DNA from: Hemibagrus wyckioides
Lineage: Eukaryota; Chordata; Actinopteri; Siluriformes; Bagridae
Length of the DNA stretch: 64,000 nucleotides
Assembly: GCF_019097595.1 (NCBI RefSeq)
Contig: NC_080710.1
Span: forward strand, 14,034,280 to 14,098,279
Direction of reading: 5' to 3'
The stretch's first letter is position 1, and each line of letters starts with the position of its first letter. The notes below the pieces were generated by a model. The model did not search any database, was not told the origin of the DNA, and saw only the letters and a list, made by a program, of their open reading frames with translations. A program made the position numbers and the translations under genes. This document shows positions 1-11,567 of the stretch, piece after piece.

Positions 1-559
1 TGTTGTTTCTGCAGCAATAAGTAAAGCGATAAAAAAGTACGGCTGTTGAACAAATAAAGATATAACGATTGATAATGTAAAGCTTTTTAATGCTTTACAT
101 TTAACATTTAAACAACATAGTCTTTTAAAAAGCTACTCCAGCTGCCTTTTGCTCCATCATCACTCCCACTGTGTTCAAACACCACCTGTGCCACCGGTCA
201 TAGAGAAACAAAAGACAAGCTGGTGACAGAACAACTGTTTAAAGCTGTCAAAATGTAAGTGGTAATGGGAAACAACTAATAGGAAATTATTCGTTTAAAT
301 GGGGAAAAAAAATAGAATGATGGTACATAAATCCTGCAACCAAAGGACAAATGCAAGACAATTCCCTATAGGTATTTTATTCCACAGTACATAGTGTACA
401 ATATGGGTTATAGATGTTTTTTCATCAAAAATAGTATAAAAGTTAGCACTGAATAGAGCTTGGGAAAATGGTTTTTTCATACAGACGATAAATGAATCCA
501 GATTCAACCGTAGAAATATCAATAATATTGTGCCAAAGGCATTTTAGTATTGATATAAA

Positions 560-790
560 ATAGATGAATAATCATTGCTTCACAGTCCTGACAGGTCGAT
601 CCTGCGCTTGTGCATGTCTGCATGGGATTCCTCTGGGTTTTCTGGTTTCCTCACAGTAGAAAAATGCAGATCAACTGTCCCAGTGAGTGAATGTGAGCGA
701 GTGGTCTGCTGAAATGGACTAACGTCCCATTCTGGGTTTACTCCTGCCTTATGAGCAGTGTGCCTGTACCCACTACAACCCTAGTCTCAC
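560..790 (+). repeat. degraded copy of the dispersed fish repeat
   Basis: TCACAGTCCTGACAGGTCGATCC, GTCTGCATGGGATTCC and TGGTTTCCTCACAGTAGAAAA match the 5' half of the repeat family seen at 46785 in eroded form. Confidence 0.4.
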
Positions 791-799
791 CCTCAGACG

Positions 800-3486
800 T
801 CACGCCCATGAACTGTAGGTTGAACATCTGATCCATATGGCGCACAAAATTGCAAACCCTTAAGACGTTTTTATAAGACGTTGGATTGTACAGGATTTAT
901 GGGAGACATATATGTTGCGTTTTTTAACGGTCCATCTGTAAACAAAGCTGTTGTCACGCTCTACTTTCCTCATGGAAGAAGGAAGCTGTAATGTTTACAA
1001 CTGTGACAATAAGCACTTTAGGGTCCAGAATGTCAGTCTGAAGGTCTGGTTACGCGGGACCCTGACCAGGTACAAGTGTGCGCTCGTACTGCTTTTAGCT
1101 CCATGATACATTCACATTTTACCATAATAGATAATAATGCTGTTGATTATCTTAATGTTGTTACCTATAGTAATTACTTGCTATAACTATTAATAAGTAA
1201 TAATAGGCAATTATTAATTGTATGCACAATGTCAAATTAATGACTGAGAAAATTTGGGATCTTGTTTTACAAATTACTGACTGTCTACAGCTTAAATAAG
1301 TAAGAGTGGTTATTACTCCAGGAAAGTGCAACAATATCAGTAGAAATGACTATTTTTGAGATTTGCTTATGACAGTATAATAACACACAAATAAAGCACA
1401 GGCTTAAACTTGTTTTGAAAACGGTTTCGTCCTATCAGAAGTCAAATACGCAACATGTATACAGTGTGGAGTCTGTGTTCTAAACCAGGTTTTAAAAATT
1501 GGGACAGTCTGTCAAAAAATGATACTTGATTATTGACCGTAACATATCCGTGTTCATGCGGCTGTACGATGTGGGTTTGTGTTCTGTGTCAACCTCTGCT
1601 CCAGTTCCCTATACGAAAACTTCACGGCTGAATTCTCCTCCATGTGTTATTTCCTCTAGCGCTCATTTTTAGATCTATCTAAGCACTTTCAAAAGTTCAC
1701 TTCCCCAAAATGACTTTTCATCAGCTGTGTAATAGGAGACTTTTCCTATGCAGCGAGTGTGAAAATGGTAGCTGTATCTGTGTGAGATGAGTAGAAGAAG
1801 TGATAGATTTGTTCGCTCGAGCTGTGGTGCATGTGTTATCCTCTGGGCTTGGTACGACTAGTTCAATATTCAAAAGGTCAATATAAATGAGAGGACACAA
1901 TAAACAGGGCTGACTGCATTATTGGAGATTATTTTATTCTAGTACTAATGTATTAATGTGGCATATGGGATGGGGAACGGAGACAGCTACACAGAAGTAG
2001 CATCACTTCGGTCCAAATTGTGTAAAACAGAGTTGAAATTAATATCGGGTCCTTCTCACAGGCTTAAAATAAAACACCTGTTTGAGGGGGTTGTGGTGTC
2101 TGTGAAACCCATTACATAATTTCCGATATAATGTAAAGTTACTAGCAAGCAACATAAAGAATACTTAGCATCAAATAATTAGGAAGGAGAAGCTGCTTGG
2201 GTGCATCCAAATTCACATACTTATTTTGTAGTATAAATATTGTTTGTAGTGTGTTCACACTGAAAATCAACATAGCGCCCAACACTCGCAGTTTTTCTTA
2301 TATACTAGACAGAGACGGGGCAACCAGAAACTGATGCTCAATGAGATAAACATGAGTTTCAACATAGGTAAGGACGCTCCGGCGGACATCATCCAAAAGT
2401 AGCCCACATTGTGTGATTTATTTTTCAGCATGTTAAAAGTCTGGTAAAGCTAGTGGCTGCACGTTACTTGCGTTTGACGTCTGCATCCACTGAGTTCCAT
2501 GTGAGATGATATTACCCCTTTAATACTATCCATTTAATCCGCTACTATTATAGATTTGTCCAAATGAAATTGAAATTGGATTGAAAGGGGTTGTGTAGAT
2601 CCGAAATAATCGGGTAAATAGGACAAAAAAAGCCATGTAAACGCTTCAAACCGACAGGTCTTGTCCTGGATATTGCCTAAAGCACATGTAAACACATATC
2701 TGAATCAGATTCTAATGCGTAGCGTACATATGAACAGCACATTCAGAGTCTGCAGACAAACTGAATTCGGATTGAAGACAACGCATGTGAACACAGCTAC
2801 TGAGAGGAATCCTCCAGCTACCAGGGAGCATGATGGAAACATACAGAGGAAATCATTTCCAGAAGACCAAAAAAATCTGCAATTTCAATAAAACTGGAAT
2901 ATTTTCGTTACCGAGTTAAAAAAAGACATAAAGGAAAACAAAAAAAAGGACAAGTGTAGTATGATGAGCTAGAAGGTTAAACCTCCATTAATAACAACAA
3001 CAACAACAACAACAACAATAATAATAATAAACATTAATATAATATTTTTAGGTTTGTTTTCAAGGATTAGAAAATGCTTATTTAAACGAACTGCATTAGT
3101 ATTTCCTGTCTGCGTAGAACACAAGACATTCGAGATCAACTAAACCCTGTATTTACAATAACACTCATAAACAAGAAGGTATAATGGCTACCGAAACATA
3201 ACGTTTTTTACACCATATTATTTAAATATACTTATAAAGAAGCCTGTTCTTCTGAGCTAAACGTCATGTTTTGACAGAAATGATGTGAGTTGGTGAAAAC
3301 ACAGACTTCCCCACACACTCCCCTGCTTTAACACTAGCTAACGGAAATATTAGCAAACACCGGCGAGTCCGTTCAACTGTCAGGCACGAGCCCGAGGCTC
3401 AGAGTCCGCTTTTTAACGTTTAAAACGAGCTGATCCAAAAGCACGTGTTTTTATTTTATTTTTGCTTTATTTTATCCACACCATGG

Positions 3487-3544
<58 letters not shown>

Positions 3545-3690
3545 GACAGATAATATATCTCGTTCTGCAACAGCACTGCTACATCACATAAGCGGGGAGA
3601 CAGAGCTCTCGCGCGCTCTCTCTCTCTCTAACGCACTTAAAACTAACAGCCTGGAAAACACCATCAAAATCTTCATTCTGTCTCTTCACT
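800..3690. other. no recognised gene
   Basis: AT-rich DNA with an AAC/AAT microsatellite near 2992-3030. Short ORFs are unsupported. It may be intron of the putative left-hand gene. Confidence 0.4.
3489..3541. repeat. (TA)n microsatellite
   Basis: About 26 uninterrupted TA units. Confidence 0.95.
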
Positions 3691-3693
3691 TAC

Positions 3694-3955
3694 CACTTGA
3701 CCTGTGCTGGGAACGGACACTGCGTGGTGTTAAGTGACATCTCCGGGGAGGTTTAGGTCATGTTGAAGCCAGGCTCGTCCATTCGGCCGCTCCTGAACAC
3801 CGAGCAACACAGCACGAGCTGAAATCCGCTCTGTAAAGGAGGACGAAGCGCAACACGGACACTTTCACTTATTTTCCGGGGAGGTTTCAGCGCAGCTAGA
3901 ATGAACAGCGGGGGGTTTCCGTGATGACTCTACGCGACAGCACCATGCCTATGGT
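3694..3955 (-). other. possible first exon/promoter of a gene leaving the window to the left
   Basis: CpG-richer DNA (3340-3960) with, on the minus strand, a consensus donor: CAAGTG followed by GTAAGTGAAG (acttac at 3688-3693). A short ORF (MDEPGFNMT) opens and stops within the exon, so the exon would be 5' UTR. No other exon of such a gene is recognised in 1-3690. Confidence 0.3.
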
Positions 3956-4294
3956 GTCCAGCCATCACGAAGTTTAAAACCAATACACATCTATTAAAAG
4001 GCAAAATACGACAGAGCACTGCTGCTTTCTAGCCGTAGGAGGCGCAGCTGAAACGCCACAGCGACACCTGCAGGCCAGGAGGAGAAGTGGCTTTACCCCC
4101 AAATACTGCATACGGTCAGGGGTGGCATGAAGAGTAAACATTTATTTCTGTTTACAAAACAAAACAAAAACACACGTATGATATGAATAATAAAAAACGA
4201 GATACATTTATTTATTCAGAATCAACAAAAACAATGACATCTCATTAAAAAAAATGAATGAGCTCGAGTCAAACTGTAAATTCCTTTTTGAACA

Positions 4295-4296
4295 GC

Positions 4297-4329
<33 letters not shown>

Positions 4330-4360
4330 TAGATAGATAGTCAAGCAGACAGACAGACAC

Positions 4361-4423
<63 letters not shown>

Positions 4424-4442
4424 CAAGCAGACAGACAGACAC

Positions 4443-4528
<86 letters not shown>

Positions 4529-4548
4529 TCAAGCAGACAGACAGACAC

Positions 4549-4627
<79 letters not shown>

Positions 4628-4646
4628 CAAGCAGACAGACAGACAC

Positions 4647-4709
<63 letters not shown>

Positions 4710-4740
4710 CAAGCAGACAGACAAATAAGATAGATAGACA
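4295..4740. repeat. compound GATA/GACA array with higher-order cassettes
   Basis: A (GACA)n start is followed by blocks of (GATA)9-20 separated by a cassette TCAAGCAGACAGACAGACAC (or GACAAGC...) at about 4341, 4423, 4529, 4627 and 4709. The cassette spacing of 82-106 bp shows that whole GATA+GACA blocks were duplicated. This is the sequence class called Bkm-type repeats. Confidence 0.95.
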
Positions 4741-5084
4741 GTTTGTGACTAAAGTGGGAGGAGTCCTTGATTTTGTGTGCTCTGTGCACACATCTGCTGT
4801 GGGGAAGAGACTCAGTGGCAGGTATTTGGGTGCCGATGATGCGTTGAGCAGTTCTGACCATCCTTGGCAGTGATTTCTTTTCACACACTGTGGAGCTGCC
4901 ATACCACACCAATGATCCAATGATCTTTGGGAGCTGAAGCCTAGAGCAAGGTGGGAGGATTTATCCCAAAGGGATAAAATGAGTTTGGTTGTCCTTGATC
5001 TCTGTGTATCACTGTGTCCTAAACCACATCATGACAGAAATGATGATAACTAGACAGGATTTAGAGCGAGACAGACATTATGTA

Positions 5085-5295
5085 AAGTAAGTAGCCTGTA
5101 TGTGTCACATATACATTGCTCCACAGTGAAATTCTTTCTTCACATATCTCATCCTTGGAGCCATGATGCAGCACCCCTGGAGCTTGAGAGCCTTGCTCAA
5201 GGGCCCAATAGTGATAGCTTGGCAGTGCTGGGGCTTGAACCCTGATCTTACAATCAACAAGCCAGAGCCTTAACCACTTGAGGTTTCACCACCCT
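5085..5295 (-). mobile_element. tRNA-derived SINE
   Basis: Minus strand starts GTGGTTAAGGCTCTGG (A-box-like) and GGTTCAAGCCCC (B-box, complement at 5231-5242), continues through GGGCCCTTGAGCAAGGC and ends in GAATTTCACTGTGGAGC. This block is widespread in teleost genomes. Confidence 0.65.
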
Positions 5296-5639
5296 TTTAG
5301 AGGACATTCAGACCCCAAACACGTCTTGGGGTACAGTGAATATTGAGTACTTTGAACTTAAAAATTAAAATAATTAAATTGTATAGAACACAAGTTTACA
5401 CATTTAATTATTTATACCACAAAGAAACAGCTTCTCCCTCAGACCAGTTACCACTGACCAACCTAGCCTAACAAATACCCCAAGGCTGAAGTAGCAACAA
5501 CATACACATGATTAGCAGCTCATCCAACCTCCACCATGACGGGACTCCTATATCTGGTAAAACTGTAATTTTGTGTTATGAATGACAGTATATAGCGATA
5601 AACAAAGCATATGTTTTATGAACAGCTAGTATTTTTATT

Positions 5640-8600
5640 TACAAAAAACTCTGTTTAGTCTGGTACATGATTTCCATCCTGAGTTGGGGTAAAGCTGGTC
5701 ATTGGAAGTAGTAGCGTAATTTGTGCATTAGATAAAAAGACACTAATCCAAGTGAATAATTTCAAAAGACCTTCTTAGACATTCAATTAAATTCTTTATT
5801 TATTTATTTTTTTGTAAAATATCATGAGGATACAGTCTTAAAAATATTCCGTTAGAAGCACCTATATTTTATATATTATTTACAACAAATATGGATTCCC
5901 TGGTTATCAAAAGAATGTAAAGCAAGGGCATTGTTTGCAAAGGCATGACATAGCAATTCTTTTTTTTTTTTTTTAATATATATTTATATTCCACTTAGAT
6001 ATAAACAGAGACTGGAAACGATCACTCAACTCAAGCACAACGACACAGAAAACGGAATTAAAGAACATAGTTTTAATTCTTTCATTAAAACAAACACAAC
6101 ATGCAGTTGTATTCAGCTCTGAGCCGCTATTCAACAGCTCCCCCTGCTGGCGGAAAACAGCACTGCGCCTTACTCAAGCGTGCAGTGCCTTTAATACACC
6201 GAGGACAAACACGTCCATTGCGCATTTCTACACAGTGCAGTTCAAGTCAAAAGCGTGCATAACCGCCTGGCATGCAGTTGTAACATATGAAAATAGGTTT
6301 TTAAAAAATTCTTCTTTGCACAGATCGCATTAAAAGAACGTCCACAGTCATCATTGAAAATCTTTCCAAACATTGTGTAGAAATGGTGAAAATACTCTGT
6401 TTGGATTTAAATGTTTCGTTATATTTCTAATCACAGTCTTGGCGTCTCTTAAATCAGTTCTTTTAGGAAAAAAACAAGCCCTCTAACTCTATTAATCCTA
6501 CAGCTCCACAAAAAAAGCTGAAAAAACCAGAAGCGACAGTGATAAAACTGCTGGGTGTCACATCTGTGGATGATCAGGAAAGGCTCTACTGGTTACAGAA
6601 TGTCGAAAATTCTGTAGAATGAATAACAATCTACGTAGCAGCAACCTGCACTGGTTTTTAACATACTTCATACAATCTTCTCATTTCCCTGTTCCTTGTG
6701 ATAAAGCAGTAAAGCTCACGCACGTGAGCAGATCAAGACAGTCTAAACTTCGATCCTGGATGATGATGATGATGTGGAACAGGAGGAAGCTGAACTGATG
6801 ATCAAAAGGGCACAAGCAATAACCTTTGGGTATGCCTGACGAGTCATTTCGACTTCACAACTTTTCCCTCACTACCTGCACAAATATCCACAATAAATCT
6901 TTCAACCTCCCCCCCCCACGGACACCATGACATTCACACGACAGCAGCCTTAAGAGTGCATTATATATACGATTACCTGAATTGAATCACGCAAATGGCC
7001 AAACGTTTGCGATTATGGCAGCTCCACAGGAATGGCTTGAAAACCATCACTTTGTTTTCAAGTGCAGTCTTCGTATACACCTACATTAGTGCAGGAATAA
7101 GGCTACTTGACAGAAAGACACTGCATATATAAAAACACCAGATGAGTCTTACAGGGTCTTTACTGTAGGCCTCAGTAACGAGAGGTGGCGTTGAAGATGG
7201 TCTAAAATATGAAAGTATTAAGCAATACTACAATTTTTTTTTTATACAAAACTAAAGACTGGGTGATGTGCTTAACTTTGATTTGATAAATTTGTTGAGA
7301 ATGTTTTGTTTAATCACAGGAACACTGTACATGTTAGAGCTCAGTTAACATGCTTGGGGGAAAAAAAAATGCGACTTCATTACAATCACCTAAAAAGTCA
7401 CTAATACAAACTGCAATTTCTAGCATATCAACGATCAACACACTGTCCCTTCATTTCACAGTGCTTCTAAACGTTTGGGTATATCCTTTCTGAGAATCCC
7501 ATTCCACAACATGTCCCATACAAAGTGATGTGCACTTGACATCCATGAAATCTAAGGGTTAATCATCAGAAAAATGCATTTCTGTGCAAATACCAGAGAG
7601 TATGGCTTGAAAGCTCTGCAATCTAGCACCTTTATCCATTTCTGAATGCACCTGGCAGAATACATGCTCTCGGCATGAGGATCTGGTTTTAATGAATATT
7701 TATGAAACTCAAACAAAAGACGGACATGAAAAGCAGCCTTTTACCGTGGCGTACTTTCAATCTATCTTTCGGAAACGTCAGGTTCCTTTTTAATTTCCTT
7801 TTCTGCTTTTTTCTATTCATTGTGTTTTATCAGCTATACTGTCTTTTTCAAAAGAAATATGTATCTTTCATTATTTTAACCAGTGCATTTATGCACACTT
7901 TGAGATGCATTCGAAAGGTATGAAAAGTGCTAGATACAGAGGGGTTTTTATATATAAAGGTTATGAAGAGGGTGCAGCAATCAACAGAGTAATCAGCCTA
8001 GATAGCAGGCTGATTATTAAGGTACCAAACCATAGGAAAGCGCAGGCATAAAAAAAAAAAAAAAAAAAGAGAGAGAAAGGTTGGACTTTACGTACACTTA
8101 AACAACTGTTCTGAATGATCGTTACAGTAGAACTGAAGGATTTTCTGCTATGGACATTCTGGCATGGGAGACATGCCTATGCTTTGATTTCTCATGGCGC
8201 ACAAATCACTTACATAACTCGAGTGCTGTTTATAGCATGCACATAGCAGTGAAGGGACAGTAAACACTGCGACTGTACAAAGTAATTAAAAGATGTGTTA
8301 AAAACAATAATAATAATAATAATAATAATAAAAACAATCATTTAAAAAAACATCAAAAAACAACACTGACAGAGAATACAAAAAAAAATAAAGACCAATA
8401 ACTTGTGGCTTAAACAATAAAACTCGATCTGCTGAATGACGACGCTTTGGTGCATTCTATTCAGAAATAGGCTTCTCTTCCTTAATTTAGACATTTATAT
8501 TATTATAGGAATACATTTATATACACTTATATCTAGACTTGCTCTCTTAAAAAATAAAATTCATAGTACATACTATTTGTTACATAAAATATTTAGTCCT

Positions 8601-11364
8601 TTGAATATGGCCTTGTTCAGGAGTGGGGATGTGCAAAGGTGGGTAGAGGGAGCAGTTAGAGGTGCAGATCACAGTGACGGAAGATTGGACTGCATTCTTG
8701 AGCTTCAAACACACGGACACTCACACGCGCAGACACTCACTCACTCACACGCGCAGACACTCACTCACTCACACGCGCAGACACTCACTCACTCACACGC
8801 GCAGACACTCACTCACTCACACGCGCAGACACTCACTCACTCACTCACACGCGCAGACACTCACTCACTCACTCACACGCGCAGACACTCACTCACTCAC
8901 ACGCGCAGACACTCACTCACTCACTCACACGCGCAGACACTCACTCACTCACACGCGCAGACACTCACTCACTCACACGCGCAGACACTCACTCACTCAC
9001 ACGCGCAGACACTCACTCACTCACTCACACGCGCAGACACTCACTCACTCACTCACACGCGCAGACACTCACTCACTCACACGCGCAGACACTCACTCAC
9101 TCACACGCGCAGACACTCACTCACTCACACGCGCAGACACTCACTCACTCACACGCGCAGACACTCACTCACTCACACGCGCAGACACTCACTCACTCAC
9201 ACGCGCAGACACTCACTCACTCACACGCGCAGACACTCACTCACTCACACGCGCAGACACTCACTCACTCACACGCGCAGACACTCACTCACTCACACGC
9301 GCAGACACTCACTCACTCACACGCGCAGACACTCACTCACTCACACGCGCAGACACTCACTCACTCACACGCGCAGACACTCACTCACTCACACGCGCAG
9401 ACACTCACTCACTCACTCACACGCGCAGACACTCACTCACGCGCAGACACTCACTCACTCACACGCGCAGACACTCACTCACTCACACGCGCAGACACTC
9501 ACTCACTCACACGCGCAGACACTCACTCACTCACACGCGCAGACACTCACTCACTCACACGCGCAGACACTCACTCACTCACACGCGCAGACACTCACTC
9601 ACTCACACGCGCAGACACTCACTCACTCGCACACTTGCGCAGACACTCACTCACTCGCACACTTGCGCAGACACTCACTCACTCGCACACTTGCGCAGAC
9701 ACTCACTCACACACTTGCGCAGACACTCACTCACTCGCACACTTGCGCAGACACTCACTCACTCGCACACTTGCGCAGACACTCACTCACTCGCACACTT
9801 GCGCAGACACTCACTCACTCGCACACTTGCGCAGACACTCACTCACTCGCACACTTGCGCAGACACTCACTCACTCGCACACTTGCGCAGACACTCACTC
9901 ACTCGCACACTTGCGCAGACACACTCACTCACTCGCGCAGACACACTCACTCACTCGCGCAGACACACTCACTCGCGCAGACACTCACTCACTCGCGCAG
10001 ACACACTCACTCGCGCAGACACTCACTCACTCGCGCAGACACACTCACTCACTCGCGCAGACACACTCACTCACTCGCGCAGACACTCACTCACTCGCGC
10101 AGACACTCACTCACTCGCGCAGACACTCACTCACTCGCGCAGACACTCACTCACTCGCGCAGACACTCACTCACTCGCGCAGACACTCACTCACTCGCGC
10201 AGACACTCACTCACTCACGCAGACACTCACTCACTCGCGCAGACCCACAGACACTCACTCACTCTCTTGCACACTCACTCCACCAGGGACAAGCAAACCG
10301 CACAAGGAACAGCCATTAGAGCACAAATGCATCAGTGAGTACAGTATCTGTACGCAAAAAACACCATTTCATGCATTTGCAATGCAATAGCGCAGGCTAC
10401 GTGACATAGGGCTGCAGCTTTTAGTTCAAATGAACCAAGCTCCAGTGTACCAGATCAGCCTGACACATTAGCCTGAGACAGAATACACACACGGCCACTA
10501 CCACATCACAGCACATCACATCACATCTGCAAGACGCAGGCTTGCTTTAGCTGAAGCACGTACGAAAAACTCTGGAGGCATTTTGGTCAGTTTTCTTGAG
10601 AAGATCTAATTTTAAAGAGATTGATCTTTTTTCCCCTGACGCTTTGGTGGAAAGAGAGGCTGCTGATAAATCAAAGCCACTTTACAGCAGACTAAAGTCA
10701 ATTAAAGACTAAAAAAAATTTAGCTTCAATGGCAAAGCCATGAAAATAGAGCATCAGTGTCACTTGTAAATAACTGGTGTGGAATTAATAAATACTCATT
10801 TAGTACAAGAGGTTGTGGAGGGCATGCCCTCAATGCAAAGTGTACAATTGGTGACACATACAGTGACATGGTGAAGTTGGTCTGGTTTCTATTTTGGCAG
10901 ATCCTCTTCTGAGAGATCAACACTTGGTCTGTTGTTGATAGTCAACACTCACGGGATACGAAATGGGGGGAAAAAAAAGCATCTCACTGATTTTAAACAT
11001 TTTCTGCCAGTTGGCATCACATGCTTGACTCCTCTGTGGGAGTGACAATCTGAAGTGCACACGTCAACATGCAGTTAGGACTTAGACAAGCTAATACCTA
11101 TAATTATGTTTTGCATTTGAAGAGAACTCTCAGCAAGTGCATGGGGCTTAAAGCAAAAACAGCTGGACTAACACTTTAAAAAAAATAAAAATAAAATCAT
11201 AAACATAGTTGGTCCCTTTCAGGAATCTCTTCAGCAGGTTTCAAGCCTAAGTAGAGAGTGAGGAGAAATCCCACTGGAATGCCTTAAAGACTTCACTTCT
11301 TCTTACTCGCAGGTTGTATGGATGTCTCCTGACTCCTAATCATTCCAATCGTCCCTTCTCTTGT
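5640..11364 (-). other. downstream of crtc2: possible long 3' UTR, no coding gene seen
   Basis: Directly after the crtc2 stop I found no AATAAA on the minus strand until about 5810-5795 (and again near 5635). ATTAAA variants occur earlier, for example near 7790 and 7690. The stretch 5.9-8.6 kb has few repeats, which suits a long 3' UTR. The 8709-10275 minisatellite lies inside it. The poly(A) site cannot be resolved without transcript data. Confidence 0.35.
8709..10275. repeat. 24-bp minisatellite (ACACGCGCAGACACTCACTC type), about 65 units, three zones
   Basis: Zone 1 (about 8709-9625) has TCACACGCGCAGACAC with two to three TCAC spacers; zone 2 (about 9626-9910) has TCGCACACTTGCGCAGACAC; zone 3 (about 9911-10262) has the shortened TCGCGCAGACAC with TCAC spacers. 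Strand composition is strongly skewed (C-rich, almost no G outside GCGCAG). Every unit carries CpGs and an alternating purine-pyrimidine core. It lies about 1.1 kb downstream of the crtc2 stop. Confidence 0.95.
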
Positions 11365-11567
11365 TCATTTGAGTCGGTCAGAGCGAAACGAGTCCTCTAC
11401 GGCAGGGTCGGCCAGCATCAAGTCTCCGTCGGTGAGCATGTTGAGGCCGTCCAGAGCCAGAGGTTCCATCCTGAGCGTATCGTCTGTAGAGAACGGGTCC
11501 ACCTCGAAGCCTGGCACTCCAGACAAAGCACTGGTGATCTCTTTAGACAAACCAGGAGGAGAGTCTC
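11365..11567 (-). other. crtc2: crtc2 last coding exon: C-terminal transactivation domain
   Basis: Begins [20 protein letters not shown] and ends FRSDRLK with the stop TGA at 11367-11365. The acidic and hydrophobic [12 protein letters not shown] segment is the conserved CRTC transactivation end that recruits CBP/p300 and TAF4 in the family. The acceptor is at 11568-11569, and the carried G completes a Gly codon. Confidence 0.92.

Noticed and set aside
4208..4920. Minus-strand open frames of Ile/Tyr/Leu/Ser and Cys/Leu/Ser/Val repeats
   Set aside because: Direct translation of the GATA/GACA array in alternative frames.
8436..10390. Very long open frames (up to 627 codons) of Thr/His/Ser/Leu/Arg repeats
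   Set aside because: All three forward frames are open because the 24-bp minisatellite unit is a multiple of three without stop codons. No start context, splice sites or protein family.
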